Notes: generated by a model not told the origin, from the sequence alone. A stretch of DNA of 64,000 nt from Lactiplantibacillus daowaiensis (GCF_005405085.1 NZ_BJDJ01000013.1:32004-96003); one strand, 5' to 3'; positions 8,071-16,780 are shown, counted from the stretch's first letter. Numbers and translations are program-made.

Positions 8071-9291
8071 TTATTTCAAACTTAAGCCGCGCTTCAAATT
8101 ACCCCAGAACCCGAGTTCATCGGTTTGAAGCATTAGTCCACCGTAAATCTTACCGATGTACCACATACTACCAACGACGGTTGCCAGTAAAATCGCCAGT
8201 GAAATTAAAGCGGCTGGCATGGTAGCCGTGTTGTTGATCAACCGTAAAGGCATCAAATAAGACGAGAAGAAAGGTACGTAGGAGAAAATCTTGACGATGC
8301 CGCTGGTGGGACTGCCTTGAAAGGCCATTGCCATCACAAACGTTAATAAATTCAAGTAAATAACTGGTTGCGAGGCTTTGCCAGCATCTTCAACCCGGGT
8401 GACTAAAGCACCACAAAAGGCTGAAACGACCGTATAAAGTAAGACGGCTGCTAAAGCAAAAATCAGATTGATCGATAAGAGATTATGCAAGACCTTACCG
8501 ATAACGGGCGCATTTTGTTGCCAAAGTTGTTGGGTCATTTTACTATGTTGGGCCAGTTGCACAACTAGGGAACCACCTAGTAAATAGACTAACAATTGCG
8601 TCACAATCATCAGTAAGACGCCGTAGACTTTGCCGTTAAAGTATTTACGAGGCGTCGTACTTGAGAAGATAACTTCCATGATCTTAGTCCCTTTTTCAGC
8701 TGCGATTTCTTGGGCGGTGATGGACGAATAAGTCGTTAAGATCAAGTAAACGAAGAATACCAGAATGTAAAATGAAATCGTCTTGGCCGCTTTATTAGAA
8801 GCGGTCTTTTGTTGTAACTGTTGCTTAAATTCCGGCTGTCGCGCCAACGCTTTGGTTTGTGACGTGGTTAGTTTGGCGTCTTGGACGTTCATTTGGGTTT
8901 GCACTGTGCTTAAGAAGCGCTGAATCTTCGCTTGGTCACCACTGTCGATTTCATTGGGCCCATGGAAGACGGCGCTAACTTGTTGATGGTTGACGACTTT
9001 TAAGACTAAATAACCATTGATATCACTTTTAGTTGTGGCTTGTTGGGCGGCCTTAACAGTTTTGTATTTTGTCGTGGTGGCCACGTCAGCGTCATCTAAA
9101 AAGCTTTGACGCAAGCTGTGATCTTGACTAATGACCGCAATGTCACTTTTATCTTTGCTAGGGGTGGCCACATAAGAAATTCCAAATGTTAAGCCAATAA
9201 AGAGAAATGGCATTAAAATCAACATCAAGAAACTCCAGGACTTCGTTTGGCGTAAATAGGTCTCACTCGTGACGATCCAAGTCTTATTCAT
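8071..9291 (-). CDS. ABC-2 type transporter permease (NatB-like)
   Basis: A 406-residue membrane protein: one N-terminal helix, a large extracytoplasmic domain (about residues 40-170), then a cluster of five or six helices. The cytoplasmic motif AAEKGTKIMEVIFSSTTPRK is typical of the NatB/ABC-2 family that extrudes Na+ or drugs. ATG at 9291 follows GGAGGTG by six bases and overlaps the end of the upstream ATPase gene by eight bases, so translation is coupled. Substrate unknown. Confidence 0.85.
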   Translation of the reverse strand: MNKTWIVTSETYLRQTKSWSFLMLILMPFLFIGLTFGISYVATPSKDKSDIAVISQDHSLRQSFLDDADVATTTKYKTVKAAQQATTKSDINGYLVLKVVNHQQVSAVFHGPNEIDSGDQAKIQRFLSTVQTQMNVQDAKLTTSQTKALARQPEFKQQLQQKTASNKAAKTISFYILVFFVYLILTTYSSITAQEIAAEKGTKIMEVIFSSTTPRKYFNGKVYGVLLMIVTQLLVYLLGGSLVVQLAQHSKMTQQLWQQNAPVIGKVLHNLLSINLIFALAAVLLYTVVSAFCGALVTRVEDAGKASQPVIYLNLLTFVMAMAFQGSPTSGIVKIFSYVPFFSSYLMPLRLINNTATMPAALISLAILLATVVGSMWYIGKIYGGLMLQTDELGFWGNLKRGLSLK

Positions 9292-10183
9292 GCGTGGCAC
9301 CTCCAGCTTCAGTCCGGAAGATTTCATCGAGAGTCGGCGGTTGTTGACTGAACTCTTGGATGTAGTGGCCTTGCGTTACCGTGTCAAAAATTGCTGGCCC
9401 AGCGTTTGCGTCTGATAATTGTAATCGATAGTGATTGGGTCCGAGCGCTTTGACTTGGTCAACGCCTGGTAAGGCTGCTAACTGTTCGTCAGACCAGTCA
9501 GTGGTTAAGAACAACCGGGTCCGGCCAAATTGATTGCGGACGTCATCGACGGTGCCATGTAAGACAACTTCGCCATTGCGAAGCATCACTAGGGTGTCAC
9601 AAATTTCTTCGACGTTACTCATATCATGACTCGAAAAAATAATGGCCGCACCGCGTTGTTTAGCGGCGACGATCGCTTGTTTTAGCAAATCCGCATTGAC
9701 GGGATCTAAGCCACTAAATGGTTCATCTAAAATAATCAACTGTGGTTCATGGATCATCGTACAAATCAATTGGACCTTTTGTTGGTTCCCTTTGGATAAC
9801 TTGTTGATTTTATCAGTTGGTTGACCTTTAACGGCAAACCGAGCCATCCAATCCGCAATTTTAGGCTTGGTGACTTTAGCTGGTTGATTTTTCAACCGAG
9901 CTAAATAGACGATTTGCTGCGTAATCGTGAGCTTGGACATCAGACTACGTTCTTCAGGTAAGTACCCGATTTTGTTGTAGTCATCCGCGCTTAACGCTTG
10001 ACCGTTCCAGGTGATTTGACCGTCGAATTTTAGGAAGTTTAAAATGCTGTGAAAAGTGGTGGATTTACCGGCACCGTTTTGGCCGATCAAGCCCATGATT
10101 TCCCCGTCATGGACGTCAAATGAAACATCGTTTAGCGCGTGGACCGTGCCGAACGTTTTACTAATATGTGCTACCGAAAGCAT
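9284..10183 (-). CDS. ABC transporter ATP-binding protein (NatA-like)
   Basis: A 299-residue cytoplasmic ATPase partner of the permease at 8071-9291. Walker A GQNGAGKS is at 34-41, signature LSKGNQQKV at 129-137, Walker B ILDEP at 151-155 and the switch histidine H186 in SSHD. After the core there is a C-terminal domain of about 80 residues of the DUF4162 type found in NatA-like proteins. First gene of a two-gene operon. Confidence 0.9.
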   Translation of the reverse strand: MLSVAHISKTFGTVHALNDVSFDVHDGEIMGLIGQNGAGKSTTFHSILNFLKFDGQITWNGQALSADDYNKIGYLPEERSLMSKLTITQQIVYLARLKNQPAKVTKPKIADWMARFAVKGQPTDKINKLSKGNQQKVQLICTMIHEPQLIILDEPFSGLDPVNADLLKQAIVAAKQRGAAIIFSSHDMSNVEEICDTLVMLRNGEVVLHGTVDDVRNQFGRTRLFLTTDWSDEQLAALPGVDQVKALGPNHYRLQLSDANAGPAIFDTVTQGHYIQEFSQQPPTLDEIFRTEAGGATHE

Positions 10184-10245
10184 GGTGTCGCCCCCAATGA
10201 ATTATAGAATACTTCAATCATGGCAGAGAACTTAGGGGATTGCAA

Positions 10246-10746
10246 TTAGTTTTCGTGAGTTTGTTCGAGTCTTAATAACCCACGTTTCATCGCTAAGCCG
10301 CCGCGGTAGCCGCCGAGCGTGCCATCTTTACGAACCACGCGATGACAGGGGACGACGATCAGTAAAGGGTTACGACCAACTGCTGAAGCGATTGCCCGCA
10401 CCGCCTGGGGGCGATTTAAGGCGGTTGCTAAATCAGAATAGGTCCAAGTCTGGCCGTAAGGAATGGCTTGTAAGGCGTGCCAAACCGCTTGCTGAAAACT
10501 TGTGCCATGCGTCAGATCAAGGGCTAACGTGTCAAAGGCGTCTGAATGACCTGTTAAATAAGCCTGTACCGCTTGTTTAGCAGTGTGATTACCAGTTGAA
10601 TCGATGGTCGCAGTGGCGGTTGGATAAAATTGGTGCCATTCATCGGCGTCACCATCGCGACTACCGACAAATGCTAGCCCGGCTGTGGTACTGCCAAGCC
10701 AATAAGTGTGTTGTTCGAATTGAAGCTGGGTTAAAGTGAGTTTCAT
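10246..10746 (-). CDS. ogt: Methylated-DNA--[protein]-cysteine S-methyltransferase
   Basis: A 166-residue suicide repair protein that takes methyl groups from O6-methylguanine onto its own cysteine, C134, in the motif VVPCHRVV. The DNA-binding helix-turn-helix before it (YSDLATALNRPQAVRAIASA) is intact. Of two adjacent ATG codons the second (10746) has the better distance to GGAGG. It is divergent from adaA, the pairing expected for an adaptive response to alkylation. TATACT at 10780-10775 is a likely -10. Confidence 0.92.
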   Translation of the reverse strand: MKLTLTQLQFEQHTYWLGSTTAGLAFVGSRDGDADEWHQFYPTATATIDSTGNHTAKQAVQAYLTGHSDAFDTLALDLTHGTSFQQAVWHALQAIPYGQTWTYSDLATALNRPQAVRAIASAVGRNPLLIVVPCHRVVRKDGTLGGYRGGLAMKRGLLRLEQTHEN

Positions 10747-10856
10747 CATGCGACCTCCGTGATTAAGTACGGCAAGTATAGCAGAAAGCTAGCTAAAAAA
10801 GTTTCAAAAACTTGCTTTCTAATCCGATAAAATACCCGTTTAGCCATAATGACCGG

Positions 10857-10862
10857 TATAAT
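10857..10862 (+). promoter_or_regulatory. adaA -10 element
   Basis: A perfect TATAAT lies 25 bases before the adaA start. No good -35 hexamer is found at the normal distance, which fits a promoter dependent on an activator such as methylated AdaA. Confidence 0.5.
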
Positions 10863-10886
10863 AGAGCGTGAAAAGGGGATGTCAGG

Positions 10887-11441
10887 ATGGCAAAACTTAC
10901 CGCTGCACAATGGCAAGCAATTCAACAAAATAGCCCACAAGCCGATGGTCAGTTCTTTTATGGTGTCACGAGTACGGGAATCTTTTGTCGCCCCAGTTGT
11001 CACTCGCGGTTACCGCGCCGTGACCATATTCAAAGCTTTAAAACAGCGACTGCTGCGATGGCGGCTGAGTTTCGGCCGTGCAAACGGTGTCGTCCAACTG
11101 GCTTAGCCGTAACGCCGGTTGAATGGGTCACTGAAATTGATACTATCATTGCCACGCATTATGGCGAAAAGTTGACACTAACAGAACTGGCGCAATTAGC
11201 CCATGGCGACCCCTATTATTTGCATCATGTCTATCGCCAACAAACGGGTCAAACCCCGTTGGCGGCGTTAAAGCAAGTTCGCTTACAACGTGCCCAACAA
11301 CTTTTAGTCCAAGGTGAGTTGCCAATCAAGACGGTGGCTGAACGTTGCGGATTTCAAACGAGTGCTTACTTTAGTACTAGTTTTAAGCAAGCCTATGGGC
11401 AGACACCGCGGGAATATCGACAGAATTACCGTGATAGTTAG
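10887..11441 (+). CDS. adaA: AdaA-type methylphosphotriester sensor / AraC-family activator
   Basis: A 184-residue protein. The N-terminal Ada zinc domain has cysteines C34 and C38 (GIFCRPSC) and C65 and C68 (RPCKRC); one of them accepts methyl from DNA phosphotriesters. The C-terminal AraC helix-turn-helix spans about 85-180, with CGFQTSAYFSTSFKQAYGQT. It lacks the C-terminal methyltransferase domain of E. coli Ada, and that activity is supplied by the divergent ogt gene, as in the Bacillus adaA/adaB arrangement. AAGGGG precedes the ATG by eight bases. Confidence 0.92.
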   Translation: MAKLTAAQWQAIQQNSPQADGQFFYGVTSTGIFCRPSCHSRLPRRDHIQSFKTATAAMAAEFRPCKRCRPTGLAVTPVEWVTEIDTIIATHYGEKLTLTELAQLAHGDPYYLHHVYRQQTGQTPLAALKQVRLQRAQQLLVQGELPIKTVAERCGFQTSAYFSTSFKQAYGQTPREYRQNYRDS

Positions 11442-11447
11442 TATTAG

Positions 11448-11510
11448 GTTCACGGATTCTTTTAGAACGAAACACGCAAAAGAACTCAGAAAGAAATGGT
11501 ACGACAATAA
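11448..11510 (+). pseudogene. Remnant of a HigB-type toxin gene (3' end)
   Basis: About 20 codons reading VHGFF, a TAG, then NETRKRTQKEMVRQ and TAA. They match the conserved C-terminal pattern of Gp49-like HigB toxins (HGF.KK..KTP..EI..A). All upstream toxin sequence is gone, replaced by adaA. The stop overlaps the start of the higA remnant (TAATG), the usual higBA junction. Confidence 0.5.
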
Positions 11511-11686
11511 TGAACATCGATGATTTAATCAAATAAAAACTAAAAAATCCTGAGTTTGCGGAAGCATATCGTGATGAGGGAGAACTTTTTGACACGGCGA
11601 TTGCGTTATATAATGCCAGAGAAAGTGCCGGTCTAACGCAAGTATAATTAGCCGAACGCGTGAAAGTTAGCTTCGAATAGTCTAAA
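11510..11686 (+). pseudogene. Decayed HigA-type antitoxin gene with in-frame stops
   Basis: Starting from ATG at 11510 one frame reads MNIDDLIK, stop, KLKNPEFAEAYRDEGE, LFDTAIALYNARESAGLTQV, stop, LAERVKVSFE, stop. Apart from the stops this is the standard HigA layout: an N-terminal KLKNPEF segment, then the helix-turn-helix beginning RESAGLTQ..LAERV. At least three stop codons show that the gene is dead. The rest of the gap to 11780 has no recognisable feature. Confidence 0.6.
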
Positions 11687-11779
11687 TAATTGGTATGGTG
11701 ACGTTATACAAACGAATCATACCGAATGAATTATCGTTTCAGTAGCTCTGATTAATGTCGAAAACTAATGTTTAGCTAA

Positions 11780-11814
11780 AAAGCGCCGCATCCAATTTTT
11801 CGGATGCGGCGCTT
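11780..11814 (-). terminator. Hairpin terminator after the LysM/Apf gene
   Basis: AAGCGCCGCATCC and GGATGCGGCGCTT form a perfect 13-bp stem; on the minus strand it is followed by TTTTAG. Confidence 0.7.
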
Positions 11815-11843
11815 CGTTGTTATCAGCTGATTAATTTTAAATC

Positions 11844-12473
11844 TTAATACCAGCCGTTAGCTAACCAGTGTGCTTTGGCTGCGGCCCATGAGCCGTAACG
11901 AGAAGCGACGTAGCTATTAGCGACCTTTTCTTGGTTAGCGGCTGAGTAGTCGCCATTCAAGTAAGATTTACTTAATTGATATTTACCATAGTAATTACCG
12001 TTTGAAGCGGTATATGAGCCACCAGATTCCTTGCTAGCAATCCAAGCTTTCGCTGATGAATCTGAGCTAGAGGTTGAAGTCGTGGTTGTTGACGCGCTAG
12101 TTGAACTAGTCGTGTTCGTATTAGCCGTCGTTTGACTTGCAGTGCTACTTTGGCTAGTTGTATTGTTAGTTGTGGTTGCACTAGTATTAGCATTGCTTGT
12201 GGTGTTAGCGGTCGTTGAGTAGTTAGTGGTGGACGTTGAAGCAGTTGTGCTCGTCCCATTAACTGTCAACTGATCGCCAACGTAGATCAAGTTCACATTA
12301 CTTAAGTTATTCGCGGTTTCAATCGCAGAAACGGTCGTGTTGTGAGTGGCAGCGATTGATGCTACCGTATCACCAGATTTAACGGTCACTGTATCAGCGT
12401 TAGCGGCAGTTGTACCGATTGCGAACAAACCAGCTGCGGCAACGGTCGATAATAGTAAACTTTTAATCTTCAT
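11844..12473 (-). CDS. Secreted LysM protein with Apf-like C-terminal domain
   Basis: A 209-residue exported wall protein: signal peptide (residues 1-26, cleavage after ANA), one LysM peptidoglycan-binding domain (27-72, SGDTVASIAATHNTTVSAIE), a Ser/Thr/Asn-rich linker of about 70 residues, and an Apf/transglycosylase-like domain ending the protein (SKESGGSYTASNGNYYGKYQ to LANGWY). Related lactobacillar proteins are called aggregation-promoting factors or extracellular transglycosylases. ATG at 12473 is chosen because AGGAGTG precedes it and a signal peptide follows. The Ser/Thr linker is a plausible O-glycosylation target for the neighbouring GtfA/GtfB. Confidence 0.85.
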   Translation of the reverse strand: MKIKSLLLSTVAAAGLFAIGTTAANADTVTVKSGDTVASIAATHNTTVSAIETANNLSNVNLIYVGDQLTVNGTSTTASTSTTNYSTTANTTSNANTSATTTNNTTSQSSTASQTTANTNTTSSTSASTTTTSTSSSDSSAKAWIASKESGGSYTASNGNYYGKYQLSKSYLNGDYSAANQEKVANSYVASRYGSWAAAKAHWLANGWY

Positions 12474-12627
12474 ATAAATTAATTCACTCCTGTATTTTGT
12501 CTTGGATAACTTACTTTTACGATAAATTGCTTGGCGCATTTGATTGCGTCAACCAAACAACAGAACCTAGTATAACGGGTGAATGTTGCAAGGCAATCAA
12601 TGGGACGTTACGTTTTAACGGGGTGTT

Positions 12628-12662
12628 TGTAATAAAGTGGGATTATTGTAACGTATTGTAAT
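12628..12662. promoter_or_regulatory. TGTAA half-sites upstream of the LysM gene
   Basis: TGTAAT (12628), TGTAAC (12647) and TGTAAT (12657) resemble WalR half-sites. The last two are ten bases apart, start to start, rather than the consensus eleven, so WalR control is only suggested. The rest of the 312-base gap is AT-rich divergent promoter sequence. Confidence 0.25.
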
Positions 12663-12800
12663 ATATGAGTGGGTTTATCAATTTAAATAATTAACATTAT
12701 TAAACGCTATAATATAGAAGTAATTGACTATTGTATTAAACGCAAAATGCTAGAAAAAGCTTAAAGTCAACCGTCACGAGCATGCGTTGACAGTGAAATT

Positions 12801-12809
12801 TGCTATAAT
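12801..12809 (+). promoter_or_regulatory. Extended -10 promoter of gtfA-gtfB
   Basis: TGCTATAAT gives a perfect -10 (12804-12809) with the TGn extension, about 40 bases before the gtfA start. The nearby TTGACA (12787) is only 11 bases from the -10, so it cannot be the matching -35. Confidence 0.6.
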
Positions 12810-12851
12810 TCTAGGTATTCAGACGGAAATTTATGGAAAGGGCGGGATGTC

Positions 12852-14381
12852 ATGTACTATTTTGTCAATACGAGTATCAATCCCAAAAAGTCGGGGATTG
12901 AACATGCCGAAATGAAACGATTGGCTTTATTTAATCAACAACAAGTGCCCGCTAAGATTGTGACGCGGTTCTTTTCATTGGCCTTACACCGGACGTTAAA
13001 AGCGGCTGGAATCGCTGAACATAACCAAATTAATTTATTCGATTTTATTCAACAATCCACGGATTTTAAGCCAGTGCGCTTAACGATTGCCGATTTGCAT
13101 TTGTCGAGTGACTTGCAAGTCCAAGCTGAGGGCCAACATTATTTAGTTTCCAAAAATGGGCAATTATTAATGCGCGTCAATACCTTTGCCCCTGATTATC
13201 AGCAACTTAATAATGTTCAGCTTTATGACCAAAATGGCCAATTAGTTAAAACCGACTGGTACGACACCCGCGGTTTTAAAGGTTTAGAACAGTTTTATAC
13301 CGCTGACGGACAGGTCGCGAGTGAACAAGTTTTTGACCCGGATGGCAACGTTGTTTATCAAACGTTCCATATGCCGAATCGGCAAAATGTGACGCAGAAT
13401 TCGTTGTATCGCTTCATCAACTATCAGGGTCAAGACTGGTCGTTTGTTGGCGAACAAGCGATGACGACGTTCTTTTTAGATGAATTGAATCGCCAAACAC
13501 CGAAGTCGGTTTTTGTGGTCGATCGGACGTATGAACTGGCTTATTCTGCGTTGCAGATGCGAACTAAAGCGTTTAAAGTGATGTACTTACATAGTAATCA
13601 CGTTAATGATCCGAAGCAGCCCCAAACAGCAACGCTTAATTATAATTATGCTTATGCGTTAAATAACTTAGCGGCTTGGCAAGGCATCGTGGCGGCGACG
13701 CCCCAACAAGCCGCTGACTTTGAACAGCGCTTTGGGACGCAACCACCGGTCTATACGATTCCAGTTGGGGTCGTCTCAGCTGCAACGTTGGCTACACCAC
13801 CAATTGCTTGGTCCGCGCGTATTCCGGGTAAGATTATCTTTGTGGCCCGGTTATCAGAAGAAAAGCAACAAGATCAAGTTATTCGGGCATTCCAACAAGT
13901 GCATGCGCAATTACCACAAACAACGTTGGACTTTTGGGGTTATGCGAATGGTGATACCGGCAAAAAGTTGCGCCGGTTAGTGCAAGACTTGCAGTTGGGT
14001 GATGTTGTGACGTTTAATGATTACACCCAAGATATTGCGACCGTTTATGATCATGCTCAGTTGGCGATGCTAACCTCACGCGCGGAAGGCTTTGCACTAG
14101 CGTTACTTGAAGGTCAATCGCATGGCGTGCCACAAATTGCGTATGATGTGAAGTATGGGCCCCAGGCGATTATTCAACCTGGCCGCGATGGTGAATTAGT
14201 GCCAGTTAATGATGTCGATGGCTTGGCGCAAGCGATGGTGAGTTTGTTAGGTGATCCTGATAAATTGCAGACTTACAGTCAAAATGCGTATGCTGATGCC
14301 AAACGTTACAGCGAAACGGCAGTTTGGGCGCAATGGCAACCGTTAATGACCGCGGCAACGGCCTTTTTTAAGGAGGGATAG
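12852..14381 (+). CDS. gtfA: GtfA-like catalytic subunit of a protein O-GlcNAc transferase (GT4)
   Basis: A 509-residue cytoplasmic GT-B glycosyltransferase. The N-terminal part holds the extended beta-sheet insertion typical of GtfA/TagE-like proteins (VQLYDQNGQLVKTDWYDTRG). The C-terminal nucleotide-sugar domain has IIFVARLSEEKQQDQ and an intact EX7E motif E412-E420 (AEGFALALLE). It is followed after five bases by a paralogue whose motif is degraded, matching the GtfA (catalytic) / GtfB (acceptor-binding) pair known to glycosylate serine-rich adhesins and, in L. plantarum, the Acm2 autolysin. Older databases call these poly(glycerol-phosphate) glucosyltransferase TagE. No accessory SecA2/SecY2 genes or serine-rich adhesin are in the window. 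Confidence 0.75.
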   Translation: MYYFVNTSINPKKSGIEHAEMKRLALFNQQQVPAKIVTRFFSLALHRTLKAAGIAEHNQINLFDFIQQSTDFKPVRLTIADLHLSSDLQVQAEGQHYLVSKNGQLLMRVNTFAPDYQQLNNVQLYDQNGQLVKTDWYDTRGFKGLEQFYTADGQVASEQVFDPDGNVVYQTFHMPNRQNVTQNSLYRFINYQGQDWSFVGEQAMTTFFLDELNRQTPKSVFVVDRTYELAYSALQMRTKAFKVMYLHSNHVNDPKQPQTATLNYNYAYALNNLAAWQGIVAATPQQAADFEQRFGTQPPVYTIPVGVVSAATLATPPIAWSARIPGKIIFVARLSEEKQQDQVIRAFQQVHAQLPQTTLDFWGYANGDTGKKLRRLVQDLQLGDVVTFNDYTQDIATVYDHAQLAMLTSRAEGFALALLEGQSHGVPQIAYDVKYGPQAIIQPGRDGELVPVNDVDGLAQAMVSLLGDPDKLQTYSQNAYADAKRYSETAVWAQWQPLMTAATAFFKEG

Positions 14382-14386
14382 GGGAC

Positions 14387-15901
14387 ATGTTTTATTTTGT
14401 CAATCAATATTTAATGGCCCTGAACTCAGGGGTTGAGCACGCGGAATTCAAGCGGTTACAACTTTTTGCCGATCAGGGCACGCCAGCGCAATTAGTGACC
14501 CGGCACTTTGATGGGCTGTTGCACCAAAATATGCGTCGGTTCAATTTGGCTGATACACAAGTCGTTAATTTGTTTGACTTTTTCCGGGATTCAGAAACAA
14601 TTCCCAGTCGCGTGTTGAAGATAGAAGATTTGAATTGGCCGGCGGATTATAGTATTAAGCCGAATCCCAATGTCAGTGAAGTTTATGATGGCGACCGCTT
14701 AGTGGCAAAAGTTCATTTTGTCCCTAGTACCGTTGGACATGTTTATTTCGTTGAAATCTTTGATACGTTTGGTAACTTGGTTCAACGGACCGATTACGAT
14801 GAACGGGGGTTTAAAGCGCGTGATGAATTCTTTTCACCAGCCCAAGAACCGATTAGCGATATTTTTTATCATTTGGATGGCCGGCGATTAGCGGAACAAT
14901 ATTATACGCATAACGCTAACGGTGCCAATGTGGTGACGCTCTGTAAGCTGATCAATTATCAAGGACAAGATTATTACTTCAATAGTGAGAACGATTGGTT
15001 CTGCTTCTTTTTAGATGCGTTGAATCAAGCTAATGGTGACAACAATACGTTTATCGCTGATCGGCCGTTAGCGACACAATGGCCCGTCATTAATATGAAG
15101 ACCGCCGCTAAAAAATACTTGTGGTTACCGACGCCGCATGCTGTTGATCCGGCTGACCAAGTTTATTCGAATTTGAATAATGCGTATGTCTATGGGATTC
15201 ACGAACATTTGACGCAATTAGATGGGCTGATTACGAGCACCGCCCAACAGCAACAAGAGTTGAGTCAGTGGTTAGGTGGGCAGTCGCCACGGCCGATTTA
15301 TCATATTTCCGCTGCGGTCGTTGCTACGAAACAGGCCCAGCGGCCCCAAATTCGCCTACGAGACCGCCAAGCCCATCAAATTATTTATACTGGTCGATTG
15401 GACCAAGGCCGTCAAGTTGATCAGTTGATTACGGCGTTTCAACAAGTGAGTCAACAAGTACCCGACGCCACCTTAAAAATTTATGGTTATGGTGGGGCCC
15501 TCGATGCTCTCAAAGCGCAAGTAAAGCAATTAGGTTTGACCAAACAAGTGACATTTGCCGGTTATCAACCTGATTTGACCACGGTTTATGATCAAGCGGG
15601 CGCTTATGTGTACACGGGTGTAAGTGATGCCCAACCATTATCGTTGATTGAAGCGCTCAGCCATGGGGTGCCGGCGATTGCAACGGACATCAATTACGGT
15701 CCTAGTGAGGCGATTAAGTCGGGGACCAATGGTTACTTGGTTAAACCAGGTGCCATTGATCAGCTGGTTAACGCTTTAGTTAAAACTATCAGCAATCCGC
15801 GACGCCAACAAAAATTGAGTGATGGTGCCTATCGCTTGAGTACTAAATATAGTGAAGCAAATGTTTGGCAACAGTGGCAAGCTTTAATACAAGCCCATTA
15901 A
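14387..15901 (+). CDS. gtfB: GtfB-like co-subunit of the protein glycosyltransferase
   Basis: A 504-residue paralogue of the preceding gene, with the same N-terminus (MFYFVNQYLMALNSGVEHAE) and fold. At the EX7E site the first glutamate is replaced by D414 and the surrounding residues are changed (SDAQPLSLIE against AEGFALALLE), while the second glutamate E422 remains. In characterised systems GtfB has lost donor binding and acts as an acceptor-recognising chaperone of GtfA, and the degeneration seen here fits that role. AAGGAGG precedes the start. A hairpin terminator closes the two-gene operon. Confidence 0.72.
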   Translation: MFYFVNQYLMALNSGVEHAEFKRLQLFADQGTPAQLVTRHFDGLLHQNMRRFNLADTQVVNLFDFFRDSETIPSRVLKIEDLNWPADYSIKPNPNVSEVYDGDRLVAKVHFVPSTVGHVYFVEIFDTFGNLVQRTDYDERGFKARDEFFSPAQEPISDIFYHLDGRRLAEQYYTHNANGANVVTLCKLINYQGQDYYFNSENDWFCFFLDALNQANGDNNTFIADRPLATQWPVINMKTAAKKYLWLPTPHAVDPADQVYSNLNNAYVYGIHEHLTQLDGLITSTAQQQQELSQWLGGQSPRPIYHISAAVVATKQAQRPQIRLRDRQAHQIIYTGRLDQGRQVDQLITAFQQVSQQVPDATLKIYGYGGALDALKAQVKQLGLTKQVTFAGYQPDLTTVYDQAGAYVYTGVSDAQPLSLIEALSHGVPAIATDINYGPSEAIKSGTNGYLVKPGAIDQLVNALVKTISNPRRQQKLSDGAYRLSTKYSEANVWQQWQALIQAH

Positions 15902-15916
15902 GCTATCGCATTAATT

Positions 15917-15959
15917 AACACCTGTTTGATCGCGGCAACGTGATGAAGCAGGTGTTTTC
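15917..15959 (+). terminator. Terminator of gtfA-gtfB
   Basis: AACACCTG pairs with CAGGTGTT, extended inside by GATCGC-type pairs, and is followed by TTTTCTTT. Confidence 0.75.
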
Positions 15960-16001
15960 TTTAACGTGAATGTTATATAAATTTATTTTTAATGACTAAC
16001 T

Positions 16002-16018
16002 TTTACAATCGGGTTACA
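16002..16018 (-). promoter_or_regulatory. WalR-type box upstream of the Apf-like gene
   Basis: On the minus strand this reads TGTAAC, five bases, TGTAAA, an exact fit to the WalR consensus TGTWAH-N5-TGTWAH. It lies about 120 bases before the start of a wall-associated Apf-like gene, a typical WalRK target class. Confidence 0.5.
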
Positions 16019-16138
16019 GCTCCTTTAACAACTGACGTCAATCGATATTTACCGATAATTTTATATTAGTATATTTATATCAAAAGCAATTCATAGTATT
16101 AAATGTTCGCTAACAAACATAGAATTAGGTGACTAAAT

Positions 16139-16747
16139 TTGAAGTTCTCTCGCACGATAATCAAAGTTTTAGCGTTGGGGGCGCTAGGGGTGACAACGGC
16201 AGTTACTGTACCGACGGTGGCATCGGCAAGTTCTTATTCGGCGGCGCGTAGTCAAAGTGTCAAGTTAATTTGGCGCAAATCGATGGGCAAGCATACATAT
16301 TACACGTTTAGTGGGGCGCGGTATTCGCATCATTTGGGCTACCGCTGGAATTACATGAAGCGCAATCCGAATACAACCTGGTACACCGACATGCATGAAA
16401 AGGTCCAAGTTAAAAGTACGGGGAAATACCGCATTTATTATCATGTGGTTTCAGGTAATGGCAAGCATGGCGGTTGGATCTGGCGCGGCTATTTAAAATC
16501 CGGTCATAATCCTTATTCGACTACGAGTGAAAATACGGCTAAAGCGTATATCGCCTTAAAAGAATCCGGCAATTCATATACAGCTGTCAATGGGCTTTAT
16601 TACGGTAAGTATCAATTGACTAAGTCCTATCTCGGCGGCGACTTATCAGCGGCCAACCAAGAGTATGTCGCGAATATGTACGTGGCATCGCGGTATGGGA
16701 CGTGGGTGAAGGCTAAGGCGTTTTGGGTCGGACATGGCTATTTTTAA
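16139..16747 (+). CDS. Secreted protein with Apf-like C-terminal domain
   Basis: A 202-residue exported protein starting at TTG, with AGGTGA seven bases upstream. The signal peptide (about residues 1-30, ending VASAS) is followed by a basic, aromatic-rich segment of about 90 residues (KLIWRKSMGKHTYYTFSGAR, GGWIWRGYLK) resembling the SH3/SLAP-type surface modules of lactobacilli. The C-terminal domain of about 70 residues (ALKESGNSYTAVNGLYYGKY to VGHGYF) is closely similar to that of the LysM protein at 11844-12473. Presumably wall-associated; a WalR-type box lies upstream. It has no LysM. Confidence 0.78.
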   Translation: MKFSRTIIKVLALGALGVTTAVTVPTVASASSYSAARSQSVKLIWRKSMGKHTYYTFSGARYSHHLGYRWNYMKRNPNTTWYTDMHEKVQVKSTGKYRIYYHVVSGNGKHGGWIWRGYLKSGHNPYSTTSENTAKAYIALKESGNSYTAVNGLYYGKYQLTKSYLGGDLSAANQEYVANMYVASRYGTWVKAKAFWVGHGYF

Positions 16748-16780
16748 GAGTGTGAGCGAAGACGGGTTGCTAATGAGCTT

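Noticed and set aside
11972..12259. 95-codon frame on the minus strand inside the LysM gene
   Set aside because: It is a shifted reading of the repetitive Ser/Thr linker of the real gene.
12787..12809. TTGACA and TATAAT as a standard promoter for gtfA
   Set aside because: The spacing is only 11 bases; the extended -10 alone is the better reading.
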